Below are positions 1 through 9,060 of a DNA stretch of 57,743 nucleotides, piece by piece. This stretch comes from an uncultured Collinsella sp. (lineage in GTDB: Bacteria; Actinomycetota; Coriobacteriia; Coriobacteriales; Coriobacteriaceae): the NCBI GenBank assembly GCA_900540895.1, contig UQHV01000016.1, positions 1 through 57,743 on the forward strand, read 5' to 3'. The translations under genes and the position numbers were made by a program. The number at the start of each line of letters is the position of its first letter. Positions within the stretch are counted from its first letter, which is position 1. Under the pieces are notes generated by a model that searched no databases, was not told where the DNA came from, and worked only from the letters and a program-made list of their open reading frames with translations.

Positions 1-52
1 CCCTGACCTCTTGACTGCCAGTCAAGCGCTCTCCCAGCTGAGCTACGCCCCC
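1..52 (-). tRNA. tRNA-Ala(GGC), 3' part cut off by the window edge
   Basis: Read on the minus strand, the 5' acceptor strand GGGGGCG starts at 52. It is followed by a D-arm containing AGCTCAGCTGGGAGAGC and an anticodon arm with stem CTTGA/TCAAG. The 7-base loop is CTGGCAG, which puts GGC at positions 34-36 (alanine). The variable loop begins before the window ends, so the T-arm and 3' end are missing. Confidence 0.93.
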
Positions 53-135
53 GTGACGAGGAGATACTATAGGGGAAGATTCTTAGTTGTGCAAGAAGTT
101 TTTTGCAATTGATCCTCGCACTTACGGGTTTTCCT

Positions 136-188
136 GGGACGGGGCAAAAATAATCACTCTACGAGCGATTATTTTTATCCGCCGTCCC
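136..188. repeat. Imperfect palindrome overlapping the 3' end of the thiamine pyrophosphokinase gene; possible terminator
   Basis: A 10-bp inverted repeat (146-155 with 167-176, AAAAATAATC and its complement) is extended outward by GGGACGG at 136-142 and CCGTCCC at 182-188. The stop codon of the minus-strand gene lies in the loop, so the structure could end that transcript. The outer GGGACGGGG motif recurs in the long palindrome at 15530-15611, which suggests the same intergenic repeat family. Confidence 0.5.
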
Positions 189-839
189 GATAAAACCCTG
201 ATGCAGCAAATACGCTATTGCAGTACCGGTGTGGACTTCGATCTTTGCAGTAGATCTTACTATGTTGCTAATGCCTGTGTCGGCCAACAAACACAGGGGG
301 CTGTGATCTAGTTCCCACTCTAGGCCGTGCTCGCTAACCTCGGTATTGGGGGCTATGGCGATGATAGAAAACGTCTTGCCTTCGGCACCTTCGATGGCCC
401 AGGATTCGCCTCCGTGCAGGATACGGGCCGTGATCTCGTCTTCGGCAATCCAGACTGGGGCGCCCTTGTAGCCCGCGAGCAGGCCCAGTACGGCAAGCGC
501 CATGTCCGGACGGCCGCCCGTGACGCAGGTCGCAACCACTTCGGCACCCGGCCAGCGACGGCGGACGGAATCGAGTGCCAGCGCCAGATCCGTGTAGTCC
601 TTGTACGGGTCGTGGCGCTCAACTTCAAAGTCGGTGGCGGCATCGACCAACGCACGACCCGCATCACTCACCGTGTCGGCATCCCCCACATACACGTCGC
701 AGCCCAGGCCGGCACTCAGTAGCGCGTCGAGTCCACGGTCCACGGCGACAACGTAATCGCACTCCCCCGCTAGCCTACGCAACAGATCAGCGCTCGCCAC
801 CACGGGCGAGCCGCAGACTACAAGTACTTTGCAAGCCAC
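159..839 (-). CDS. thiN: Thiamine pyrophosphokinase
   Basis: The 226-residue product should transfer pyrophosphate from ATP to thiamine, giving thiamine diphosphate in the cytosol. Visible family motifs are VDRG near residue 34, the acidic GDAD (the family usually has GDFD) near residue 53, KDYTD near residue 80 and a Gly-rich VTGGRPDMA near residue 108. The length fits the family. The start codon is GTG at 837-839 with GAGGG just upstream. The gene lies 9 bases behind the HAD phosphatase gene and is probably co-transcribed with it. The substitution in GDAD keeps both aspartates, so activity is expected. No thiamine riboswitch was seen upstream of the pair. Confidence 0.87.
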   Translation of the reverse strand: MACKVLVVCGSPVVASADLLRRLAGECDYVVAVDRGLDALLSAGLGCDVYVGDADTVSDAGRALVDAATDFEVERHDPYKDYTDLALALDSVRRRWPGAEVVATCVTGGRPDMALAVLGLLAGYKGAPVWIAEDEITARILHGGESWAIEGAEGKTFSIIAIAPNTEVSEHGLEWELDHSPLCLLADTGISNIVRSTAKIEVHTGTAIAYLLHQGFIGTADKNNRS

Positions 840-848
840 AGCCCTCGC

Positions 849-1538
849 CTATCCCTCAAACGAAAGAACGCGGGCCAGATCCAGCTCCTCGTAGCTGTCG
901 ATAAAGATATCGCAGTTGGCGCGTACGTCGTCGCGCTTCATGCGGCCATGCGGGTCATAGATGCCCACACGCTTAAAGCCGGCGGTGCCAGAGCTCTTAA
1001 GGCCAAAGACGGCGTCCTCAAACACCCATGCGCACTCAAACTTGTGCCCATGACGCTCCTCCAGACGGCACAGCGCCAGCTCGTATACGTCGGGGAACTG
1101 CTTGGAACGACCTGCCTCGCCCGTGGTGGTCACAAACTCCATGTAGGCGTCGAGCCCGGCGCCAGCGAGCGCAGACTTAACCAGCTCGGCCGGCGTGGAC
1201 GTAGCCACGCACATGGCAATGCCTGCCGCCTTCGCCTGCTCCAAAAACGCCAGGAGCCCCTCGCGCGGCGGCACCTTGGAGTAGCCATCGATCAGGATGT
1301 CGCTCAGCTCGCGATACAGCTCCTCGCCATTCGCGCCAATGCCCCAGGTGTCGTGGTAGGCCTGGCACTCGTCCTCGAGCGACAGGTGCTCAAATTGGGC
1401 AAAATCGTCGACCGTCACGTCGACACCGTGGCGGTGCAATAACTCTGGCTGAGCATAAGCCCAAACGGGGGTGCTATTAACCAGCGTGCCGTCGCAATCG
1501 AAAATAAAAGCAACCTTGGGAGCGGCGGTATGGGACAT
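849..1538 (-). CDS. HAD-superfamily phosphatase, beta-phosphoglucomutase/phosphatase type
   Basis: The 229-residue product has the class I HAD fold motifs. Motif I is FDCDGTLVNS near residues 12-21, with two aspartates as nucleophile and acid/base. Motif II is VATSTPAE near residue 110, and motif IV is WVFEDAVFGLKS. An alpha-helical cap lies between motifs I and II. These enzymes dephosphorylate small sugar or nucleotide phosphates, and the substrate cannot be read from sequence. I chose the ATG at 1536-1538 because GAAAGG precedes it by 7 bases; an in-frame start 7 codons upstream has no ribosome site. It is the first gene of a two-gene unit with thiN. Its upstream region is shared with divergent glgB, so a link to sugar-phosphate metabolism is possible but unproven. 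Confidence 0.82.
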   Translation of the reverse strand: MSHTAAPKVAFIFDCDGTLVNSTPVWAYAQPELLHRHGVDVTVDDFAQFEHLSLEDECQAYHDTWGIGANGEELYRELSDILIDGYSKVPPREGLLAFLEQAKAAGIAMCVATSTPAELVKSALAGAGLDAYMEFVTTTGEAGRSKQFPDVYELALCRLEERHGHKFECAWVFEDAVFGLKSSGTAGFKRVGIYDPHGRMKRDDVRANCDIFIDSYEELDLARVLSFEG

Positions 1539-1869
1539 AAACGTACCTTTCGATGTCAAATGGTAAACAACCTGCTAAAAACGTTTTACCAAACGTCAGC
1601 CTAACATTTTTGAAACCCTAATTGTTAAAACTGTCAAGAGTTTTACCATGGCAATTCTGCCAGTGGTATAAACATGTCGCTTACCGATTAAACGCCCCCA
1701 CAAATCCGCTTTCGTCCATAAAACTAACGCACAGGTGTTATCGTAGTTTCTGCCGAAAGTTCCACCGAGCACGCGAGGTGGAACGAATCACAGAAACTTC
1801 GCCGTCCCTTCGATTCGTGCAGCCTTGGACCTTTCGCATCTAGTCACCAAGGCAACACGCTGCCGCGTC
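1539..1869. promoter_or_regulatory. Divergent promoter region between the HAD gene and glgB
   Basis: This 331-base gap is AT-rich over 1555-1720. A minus-strand TTGACA occurs at 1633-1638 but has no convincing -10 partner at normal spacing. Several copies of GGTAAAAC or its complement occur (near 1562, 1586 and 1644), described separately as candidate operators. No gene was found here. Confidence 0.5.
1574..1594. promoter_or_regulatory. Candidate LacI-family operator upstream of glgB
   Basis: The stretch contains AAAACGTTTTACCA, a palindrome with the central CG step typical of LacI/GalR-family operators. Its right half, CGTTTTACCA, is the complement of TGGTAAAACG found before the amylase fusion gene at 11712. 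A second palindrome (TTAAAACT, 6 bases, AGTTTTAC) lies at 1625-1646. The assignment rests on similarity between sites only. Confidence 0.4.
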
Positions 1870-4119
1870 ATGATGGGATCAAACGTGAGCGATACAAAGC
1901 TAAAGCCAGCAACCAAAAAGCCCGCTACCCGTAAAGCCGCCCCGCACGCGCCGGAGCTCACCAAGGACGATGTCTACCTGTTTGGCATTGGAATGTGGGA
2001 GCGCAGCTGGGAAAAGATGGGCGCACATCCCGACACGCAGCAGCGCACGCGCGGCTGGCGCTTTTGCGTTTGGGCGCCCGATGTAAAGAGTGTCCATGTC
2101 ATTGGCGAATTTAACGACTGGGATGAGGAAGCCAACCCGCTGGTGCCCGTGCATACGAGCGCTATTTGGGAAGGCTTTATTCCTGGCGCCGAGCAGGGCC
2201 AGCTCTATAAATATCTCATCGAGACCAACGAGGGCGAGAAGCTCTACAAGGCCGATCCGTATGCCTTTAAAGCCGAGTGCCCTCCGGGTACCGCGAGCGT
2301 GCTGTGGACCCTCGATGGCTATAAGTGGAACGACGCCGCGTGGCTCAAGCGCCGCGCCGGCCACAACCACATGTCGCAACCGCTTAACATCTACGAGGTG
2401 CATATTGGCTCGTGGAAGCGCCACGGCGACGCGCCGCAGGGCGAGCCGGACGAGTACGGCAACTACCCCGGCCCCATGGATCCCTTCCCCGCGCAGCGCG
2501 GCGAGTTTTACACCTACGACGACCTGTCGGTGGAGCTCGTGGACTACGTGCGCGACATGGGCTATACGCATATCGAGGTCATGCCGCTTATGGAGCATCC
2601 CTTCGACGGTTCCTGGGGCTACCAGACGACCGGCTACTACGCCGCCACGTCGCGCTACGGCAATCCGCAGCAGCTCATGCACTTTATCGATGCGTGCCAC
2701 GAGGCTGGCGTCGGCGTGATCATGGACTGGGTGCCCGGCGGTTTTTGCGCCGACTCCCACGGCCTTGCCACTTTTAACGGTCACATGCTGTTTGAGCACG
2801 AGATTCACCCTAACTGGGGCACGCACAAGTTTGACTTCGCCCGCGGCGAGGTACGCTCCTTCTTGGTCTCCAACGTGCTGTACTGGCTCGAGAACTTCCA
2901 CGTGGACGGCATTCGCATGGACGGCGTGTCCAGCATGCTGTACCTCAACTTTGGCATCGACGATCCCGGCCAAAAGAAGTTCAACAAGTACGGTACCGAG
3001 GAGGACCTGGACGCCAGCGCGTTTATCCGTCAGGTCAACTGCGCCGTGGAGGCGCACTACCCCGACGTGATGATGATGGCCGAGGAGTCCACCGCGTGGC
3101 CGCTCGTGACCTATCCGCCGCAGGACGGCGGCCTAGGCTTCCACTACAAGTGGGACATGGGCTGGATGAACGACACCCTGCACTACATGCAGACCGATTT
3201 TCCGTGGCGTCCCGGCAACCACGGCCTGCTCACGTTCTCCATCATGTACGCCTTTACCGAGAACTTCATTTGCCCGCTCAGCCACGACGAGGTCGTGCAC
3301 GGCAAGTGCTCGCTCATCGGCCGCATGCCGGGCGACTGGTGGCGCCAGTTTGCCGGCCTGCGCACGCTCGCCTTCTACCAGATGACTCACCCCGGTGCCA
3401 AGCTCAACTTTATGGGCAACGAGATCGGCCAGTTTATTGAGTGGCGCTACTACGAGTCTATTCAGTGGTTCTTGACCGAGCAGTACGAGACCCACCGTCA
3501 TCATCAGGCGTTTATCAAGGCGCTCAACCACCTGTACACCGCCGAGCCCGCCCTGTACGAGCGCGGCTACACCGACGACGGCTTTACCTGGATCGACGCG
3601 GACAACTCCAAGCAGTCCATCGTGAGCTTTGTGCGCCAGGGCGAGGACGTCGATGACGACCTGGTGATCTTGATCAACTTTGACCCGGCGAGCTACGAGA
3701 GCTTCCGTGTGGGCGTGCCGCGCGAGGGCGACTGGGAGGTCATCTTTGATTCCGACCGTCCCGAGTTTGGCGGCAGCGGTTATGCCGGCGAGGCGCCCTA
3801 CACCTGCTCGAGCGAGCCCTATCCCTGGAACGGGCAGATGGACTCCATCGAGATCAAGGTACCCGGCCTGGCAGGCGTGGTGCTTAAGCGCCGCGGTCCC
3901 AGCAGCTATAAGCCGCCCGTGGTCGAGGAGCCCAAGAAGGCGACGCGCAAGCGTACGTCCTCGGTGAAGCCCAAGCCAGCGGCTGCTAAGAAGGCTCCGG
4001 CTAAGGCGAAGGCTGCCAAGGCTTCTGCCAAGTCCACCACGGCCAAGAAGGCAGCCACCAAAAAGGCTGCTCCCAAGGCTAAGGCAGGCGCTGTTAAGGC
4101 TTCTGCCAAGAAAGCGTAA
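1870..4119 (+). CDS. glgB: 1,4-alpha-glucan branching enzyme with histone-H1-like tail
   Basis: The protein of about 749 residues creates alpha-1,6 branches in glycogen. An N-terminal CBM48-type domain (VWAPDVKSVHVIGEFNDW) is followed by a GH13 barrel: DGIRMDG with nucleophile Asp about 351, MAEEST with acid Glu about 405, and LSHDEVVHG. After the C-terminal beta domain comes a tail of about 60 residues made of Lys, Ala, Pro and Thr repeats; a shorter similar stretch lies at the N-terminus. Branching enzymes normally lack such tails. The start is uncertain: ATG at 1870 or 1873, or GTG at 1885 with a weak GGGA upstream. It is the first gene of the glycogen cluster, and the next gene follows after 94 bases. 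Confidence 0.93.
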   Translation: MMGSNVSDTKLKPATKKPATRKAAPHAPELTKDDVYLFGIGMWERSWEKMGAHPDTQQRTRGWRFCVWAPDVKSVHVIGEFNDWDEEANPLVPVHTSAIWEGFIPGAEQGQLYKYLIETNEGEKLYKADPYAFKAECPPGTASVLWTLDGYKWNDAAWLKRRAGHNHMSQPLNIYEVHIGSWKRHGDAPQGEPDEYGNYPGPMDPFPAQRGEFYTYDDLSVELVDYVRDMGYTHIEVMPLMEHPFDGSWGYQTTGYYAATSRYGNPQQLMHFIDACHEAGVGVIMDWVPGGFCADSHGLATFNGHMLFEHEIHPNWGTHKFDFARGEVRSFLVSNVLYWLENFHVDGIRMDGVSSMLYLNFGIDDPGQKKFNKYGTEEDLDASAFIRQVNCAVEAHYPDVMMMAEESTAWPLVTYPPQDGGLGFHYKWDMGWMNDTLHYMQTDFPWRPGNHGLLTFSIMYAFTENFICPLSHDEVVHGKCSLIGRMPGDWWRQFAGLRTLAFYQMTHPGAKLNFMGNEIGQFIEWRYYESIQWFLTEQYETHRHHQAFIKALNHLYTAEPALYERGYTDDGFTWIDADNSKQSIVSFVRQGEDVDDDLVILINFDPASYESFRVGVPREGDWEVIFDSDRPEFGGSGYAGEAPYTCSSEPYPWNGQMDSIEIKVPGLAGVVLKRRGPSSYKPPVVEEPKKATRKRTSSVKPKPAAAKKAPAKAKAAKASAKSTTAKKAATKKAAPKAKAGAVKASAKKA

Positions 4120-4213
4120 CAAAGGCGTTACCACTGTAATTACCCGCCCCGCCGGGGCGTAGGATACATGTCATAACCGTTCCGGGAGAAACATCCCCGG
4201 GGGAAAGGAACGT

Positions 4214-6640
4214 ATGAATAAGATCTTCGACAACAAGCAGGAGTTTACCGAGCTCTATCGCGATGCCGTCATGAGCATCAGCGGCAAGAGCGTCGAAGCC
4301 GCCAGCGACCTCGACCGCTTTAACGCCCTGGCCAAGCTCGTGGCCGAGAAGGCCCGCACCGTTGCCACCAAGAGCGACGCCCGCGCCACCGCCGAGGGCA
4401 AGAAGCGCGTGTACTACTTCTCGATTGAGTTTTTGATCGGCCGCCTGCTCGACAACTACCTGCTCAACTTTGGCGTGCGAGACATGGTCGCCGAGGCGCT
4501 CGACGACATGGGCTTTGACCTGTCCGTCATCGAGAACCAGGAGCCCGATCCGGCGCTGGGCAACGGTGGCCTGGGCCGTCTGGCCGCATGCTTCCTGGAT
4601 TCCATGGCAGCCGAGGGCATTGCCGGCTACGGCAACGGCATGCGCTACCGCTACGGCCTGTTTAAGCAGGAGATCGTCAACGGCAGCCAGGTCGAGGCCA
4701 CTGACGAGTGGCTCACCCACGGCTATCCCTGGGAGGTCCGTCGTCAGGACAAGGCCGTGACCATCAAGTTTGGTGGCCGTGTTGAGGGCTTTGAGGAGAA
4801 CGGCCGCACGTTCTACCGCACGGTGGACACGCAGGATATCCTGGCTGTCCCCTACGACATCCCCGTGGTGGGCTATGCCGGCGAGACCGTCAACAAGCTG
4901 CGCGTCTGGGCTGCCGAGCCGGTCGAGGAGCACTTTGACCTTGAGGCCTTCAACCGCGGCGACTATGCCCAGGCCGATGCCGAGCGCGCCGAGGCCGAGG
5001 CCATCAGCGCCATCCTCTACCCCAACGACGCCGGCGAGCACGGCCGTCTGTTGCGCCTGAAGCAGGAGTACCTGTTTGTTTCGGCCGGCATCTACAGCCT
5101 GCTCGACACCTTTGAGAAGGAGCACGGCGAGAACTGGGAGCTGCTTCCGCAGTTTGTGGCAATCCATACTAACGACACGCACCCCGCCATGTGCGGCCCC
5201 GAGCTCATGCGTATCCTCATCGACGAGAAGAAGCTCGAGTGGGACGACGCCTGGAACATCGTGACGCAGGTTGTGAGCTACACCAACCACACCATCCTGC
5301 CCGAGGCTCTGGAGAAATGGCCCATCGGCACGTTCTCCAAGCTCCTCCCCCGCGTGTACCAGATCATCGACGAGATCAGCCGTCGTTGGCACGAGTCGTT
5401 CGACACCACTCAGGAGGGCTGGCAGGAGCGTCTGCGCCAGACCGCCATCCTGTGGGACGGCGAGATTCGCATGGCCAACCTGTCCGTGATCTGCAGCCAC
5501 AGCGTGAACGGTGTTGCCAAGATTCACTCCGACATCATTAAGAACATCGTGCTCAAGGACTTCTACGCCCTTACGCCCGAGAAGTTCAACAACAAGACCA
5601 ACGGCATCTCGCACCGTCGCTTCTTTGCCGAGGCCAACCCCACCTACGCCAAGCTGGTCACCGAGGCCATTGGCGATGGCTGGCTTAAGGACGCCTTTGA
5701 GCTGGAGAAGCTCAAGGAGTTTAAGGACGACACCGAGTTCCTGAAGGCCGTGGGTGCCTCCAAGCGCGCCAACAAGGAGCGCCTGGCCGCCTACGTCAAG
5801 GCCGAGACCGGTCTGGTTATCGACCCCAACACCGTCTTCGATGTTCAGGTAAAGCGCTTCCACGCCTACAAGCGCCAGCTCATGAACATCATGAAGGTGA
5901 TGGACATCTACAACCGTCGCATCGCCGATCCCAACTTCCACGTGACGCCGACGACCTTCATCTTTAGCGGCAAGGCTGCCTCGAGCTACACCTTCGCCAA
6001 GGAGACCATCCGCCTCATTAACTCCGTGGCCGACGTCATCAACAACGACCCGCGCGTCAACGAGGTCATGAAGGTCTGCTTTATCCCCAACTTTCGTGTG
6101 AGCAACGCCCAGCTCATCTACCCCGCAGCCGAGATCTCGGAGCAGATCTCCACGGCCGGCAAGGAGGCCTCGGGCACGTCCAACATGAAGCTCATGATGA
6201 ACGGCGCCATTACGCTGGGTACCCTCGACGGCGCCAACATCGAGATCGCCGACCTGGCCGGACGCGAGAACGAGGCCATCTTTGGCCTGACCGCTCCCGA
6301 GGTCGAGCAGCTCTGGGCATCCAACAGCTACTTTGCATGGGATACCCTCAACGGCGACCGCGAGCGCCTGGGCCGCGTGATGGACGAGCTCAAGGACAAC
6401 ACCTTTGCGGGTCTTTCGGGCAACTTCGAGAGCATCTACAACGAGCTCATGAACAACAATGACCCCGACCTGGTCATGGCCGATTTCCGCAGCTACGTGG
6501 ATGCGTGGGAGAAGCTCACCGGCAGCTATGGCGACCAGGAGACCTGGAACCGCAAGGCCCTGCTCAACACCGCCTCGAGCGGCTGGTTCTCGAGCGACCG
6601 CACCATTCGCGAGTACCGCGACGAGATCTGGCACGCGTAG
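4214..6640 (+). CDS. glgP: Glycogen phosphorylase
   Basis: The 808-residue pyridoxal-phosphate enzyme releases glucose 1-phosphate from the non-reducing ends of glycogen. Characteristic segments are YYFSIEFLIGR near residue 65, NGGLGRLAACFLDSMA near residue 118, and EASGTSNMKLMMNGA, where Lys about 659 should bind the cofactor. The length is normal for the family. The ATG at 4214 follows GGGGGAAAGGAAC, a strong ribosome site. Having synthesis and breakdown enzymes in one cluster suggests coordinated glycogen turnover. The 94-base gap before the gene holds GC-rich hairpins (around 4147-4160 and 4182-4203) without U-tracts. They may affect message stability, but no separate promoter is clear. 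Confidence 0.96.
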   Translation: MNKIFDNKQEFTELYRDAVMSISGKSVEAASDLDRFNALAKLVAEKARTVATKSDARATAEGKKRVYYFSIEFLIGRLLDNYLLNFGVRDMVAEALDDMGFDLSVIENQEPDPALGNGGLGRLAACFLDSMAAEGIAGYGNGMRYRYGLFKQEIVNGSQVEATDEWLTHGYPWEVRRQDKAVTIKFGGRVEGFEENGRTFYRTVDTQDILAVPYDIPVVGYAGETVNKLRVWAAEPVEEHFDLEAFNRGDYAQADAERAEAEAISAILYPNDAGEHGRLLRLKQEYLFVSAGIYSLLDTFEKEHGENWELLPQFVAIHTNDTHPAMCGPELMRILIDEKKLEWDDAWNIVTQVVSYTNHTILPEALEKWPIGTFSKLLPRVYQIIDEISRRWHESFDTTQEGWQERLRQTAILWDGEIRMANLSVICSHSVNGVAKIHSDIIKNIVLKDFYALTPEKFNNKTNGISHRRFFAEANPTYAKLVTEAIGDGWLKDAFELEKLKEFKDDTEFLKAVGASKRANKERLAAYVKAETGLVIDPNTVFDVQVKRFHAYKRQLMNIMKVMDIYNRRIADPNFHVTPTTFIFSGKAASSYTFAKETIRLINSVADVINNDPRVNEVMKVCFIPNFRVSNAQLIYPAAEISEQISTAGKEASGTSNMKLMMNGAITLGTLDGANIEIADLAGRENEAIFGLTAPEVEQLWASNSYFAWDTLNGDRERLGRVMDELKDNTFAGLSGNFESIYNELMNNNDPDLVMADFRSYVDAWEKLTGSYGDQETWNRKALLNTASSGWFSSDRTIREYRDEIWHA

Positions 6641-6679
6641 AGGCGCGCGAGCTCCCTTATGCCAGCACGGCATTATTCA

Positions 6680-6706
6680 GCGGGCGCAACGTTGCGCTGC
6701 GCCCGC
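6680..6706 (+). other. GC-rich stem-loop between glgP and glgC
   Basis: A 9-bp perfect stem (GCGGGCGCA with its complement TGCGCCCGC) closes a 9-base loop. No U-tract follows, so it is not a standard terminator. It could stabilise the upstream message or attenuate read-through. Confidence 0.4.
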
Positions 6707-6748
6707 CGCTAATGGGTTTAAGAACATCGATGACAGAAGGAGAAATCG

Positions 6749-7897
6749 ATGAGTAAGAAAGAATGCATCGCGATGCTCCTCGCAGGAGGACAGGGCAGCC
6801 GATTGGGGGCACTCACCCAAAAGATCGCTAAGCCGGCGGTTAGCTTTGGTGGCAAGTTCCGCATTATCGACTTTTCGCTCTCCAACTGCTCCAACTCGGG
6901 CATCGACACGGTGGGTGTTCTGACGCAGTATCGCCCCTACCTGCTGCATGCCTATGTGGGCTCCGGCGAGGCGTGGGATCTTGACAGCCGCGACGGCGGC
7001 GTGTCGATCCTGCCGCCGTACGAGACGCAGACCGGCGGCGCCTGGTATGCGGGCACGGCCGACGCCATTACGCAGAACCTCGACTACATCAAGGCCAACG
7101 ACCCCAAGTACGTCCTGATTCTTTCGGGCGATCACCTGTATCGCATGGACTACCGCAAGATGCTCAAGACGCACATTGAGAACAACGCCGACCTCACGGT
7201 AAGCGTTATGCCCGTGCCGTGGGAGGAGGCCAGCCGCTTTGGCATCCTGACCACCGACCCCGAGGACGGCCGCATCACCAAGTTCACCGAGAAGCCCGAT
7301 AAGCCCGATTCGAATCTCGCGTCCATGGGCATCTACATCTTCTCGGCCGACGTGCTGATCGAGGCGCTCGAGGAGGACGCTCTGGACCAGCGCTCGAGCC
7401 ACGACTTTGGCAAGGACATCATCCCCAAGCTGCTCGGCGAGGGCAAGCGCCTGTACAGCTACGAGTTCCACGGCTTTTGGAAGGACGTCGGCACCATCGC
7501 CAGCTTCCACGAGACCTCGATGGACCTGCTTGGCAACAACCCCGAGTTCGATCTGTTTGACAAGCACTTCCCCATCATGTCCAACATCACCACGCGTCCG
7601 CCGCACTACATTGGCCCGGATGGTCGCCTGGACGACTGCCTGGTCTCCAACGGCTGCAAGATCTACGGTACCGCTCGCCACTCGATCCTTTCGACCGATG
7701 TCATCATCGAGGAGCGCGCCGTGGTCGAGGACTCCGTGCTGCTGCCGGGTGCGCACGTTAAGAGCGGCGCGCACATCTGCCGCGCTATTTTGGGCGAGAA
7801 CTCCACGGTCGAAGAGGGCGTGAAGCTCGGCTCTGTCGATACCACCAAGGATACGGCCGTCGTTGGAAATGACGTCGTTATCGGGAAGGGGGAATGA
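6749..7897 (+). CDS. glgC: Glucose-1-phosphate adenylyltransferase, catalytic subunit
   Basis: The 382-residue enzyme makes ADP-glucose, the donor for glycogen synthase. The nucleotide-binding LAGGQGSRLGALT lies at residues 11-23, followed by KPAVSFGGKFRIIDF. A left-handed beta-helix region with hexapeptide-like repeats fills the C-terminal third. The start ATG has GAAGGAG 7 bases upstream. glgD begins 4 bases after the stop, so the two products are probably made together as a GlgC-GlgD hetero-oligomer, as known in Gram-positive bacteria. Confidence 0.96.
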   Translation: MSKKECIAMLLAGGQGSRLGALTQKIAKPAVSFGGKFRIIDFSLSNCSNSGIDTVGVLTQYRPYLLHAYVGSGEAWDLDSRDGGVSILPPYETQTGGAWYAGTADAITQNLDYIKANDPKYVLILSGDHLYRMDYRKMLKTHIENNADLTVSVMPVPWEEASRFGILTTDPEDGRITKFTEKPDKPDSNLASMGIYIFSADVLIEALEEDALDQRSSHDFGKDIIPKLLGEGKRLYSYEFHGFWKDVGTIASFHETSMDLLGNNPEFDLFDKHFPIMSNITTRPPHYIGPDGRLDDCLVSNGCKIYGTARHSILSTDVIIEERAVVEDSVLLPGAHVKSGAHICRAILGENSTVEEGVKLGSVDTTKDTAVVGNDVVIGKGE

Positions 7898-7901
7898 TCC
7901 G

Positions 7902-9029
7902 ATGATCAATCGCAAGGCCATCGGTTATATCACCGCTAACTACTCTTCGACCTACGGCAGCGTGCTGCTCAAGGACCGCCCCATCGCGTCCGTTCCGTTT
8001 TTGGGCCGCTACCGCCTGATCGACTTCCCGCTGTCCAATATGATGAATGCCGGCATCAAGACCGTCGGTGTCGTCATGCCGGGCAACTATCGCTCGCTGA
8101 TCGACCATGTGGGCTCGGGCAAGGACTGGGGCCTGGACCGCAAGAAGGGCGGCCTGTTCATGGTGCCCGGCAACGCGTATGGCACCACCAAGGGCGGCAT
8201 GCGCTTCCTGCTGCGCGACATCATTTCCAACAAGACGCTGTTCCAGCGCTCGGACAAGCCCTATGTTGTGATGATGGGCACCAACATCATCTTTAACATG
8301 GACCTCAACACCATCATCGAGGCGCACGAGAACTCCGGTGCCCAGATGACCGTGGTGTACTGCAAGGCCACGCGCAACGTAGATGACGAGACCAAGCTGC
8401 AGATCAACGAGAACGGCCGTCTGACGGGCGTGAGCGCCGGCGTCGTGTACGGCGACAACGCCTCTATGGACTGCTGCATCGTCAACCGCGAGACGCTGCT
8501 CGAGATCATCGACCACTACCAGGCCGCCGACTATCTGGACCTGCTCGAGGCACTACAGGGCGACTTTGGCAACATCGACGTGTGCAGCTACGAGTACAAG
8601 GGCGAGGTCGTGGGCGTGTTTAGCGAGAAGTCGCTGTATCGTCGCAGCATGGACCTGCTCGACCAGACCGTGGCCGACCATCTCTTTGACCCCGAGCGCC
8701 CGATTCTGACCAAGGCTCACGACGTGCCGCCTTCGCGCTATGCGACCGGCAGCCACGCCTGCAACTCGATCATCTCGGCCGGCTGCATCATCAAGGGCAC
8801 CGTGCGCAACTCGATCCTGTCGCGCGGCGTTGTGGTTGAGGAAGGCGCCTCGGTGACCAATTCGATCATCAACCAGAGCTGCGTCATCAAGAGCGGCGCC
8901 CGCGTTGAGAATGCAATCCTGGACAAGAACAACGTGGTTCCCACCAACACCGAGCTTCGCGGCACGCCCGAGAACATCCTGGTGCTGGGAAAGGCCCCGT
9001 TAACTTCTGATATCACCAACGCGAGCTAG
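7902..9029 (+). CDS. glgD: ADP-glucose pyrophosphorylase regulatory subunit
   Basis: The 375-residue product is a paralogue of GlgC. It keeps the overall fold (VPFLGRYRLIDFPLSNMMNAGI, and a C-terminal beta-helix from about residue 280) but lacks the Gly-rich GGxGxRL nucleotide loop: at that place it reads ITANYSSTYGS. This matches GlgD, which modulates GlgC rather than catalysing on its own. The ATG at 7902 is preceded by GAAGGGGGAATG. An upstream in-frame ATG at 7869 lies inside glgC and lacks a ribosome site. Confidence 0.93.
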   Translation: MINRKAIGYITANYSSTYGSVLLKDRPIASVPFLGRYRLIDFPLSNMMNAGIKTVGVVMPGNYRSLIDHVGSGKDWGLDRKKGGLFMVPGNAYGTTKGGMRFLLRDIISNKTLFQRSDKPYVVMMGTNIIFNMDLNTIIEAHENSGAQMTVVYCKATRNVDDETKLQINENGRLTGVSAGVVYGDNASMDCCIVNRETLLEIIDHYQAADYLDLLEALQGDFGNIDVCSYEYKGEVVGVFSEKSLYRRSMDLLDQTVADHLFDPERPILTKAHDVPPSRYATGSHACNSIISAGCIIKGTVRNSILSRGVVVEEGASVTNSIINQSCVIKSGARVENAILDKNNVVPTNTELRGTPENILVLGKAPLTSDITNAS

Positions 9030-9060
9030 CTTTGGCACCGCAACATCGCTCGTAACACGT

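Noticed and set aside
4094..6673. 859-codon open frame on the minus strand opposite glgP
   Set aside because: It is a mirror of the GC-rich third-position bias of glgP, lacks a ribosome site and recognisable motifs, and glgP is unmistakable on the other strand.
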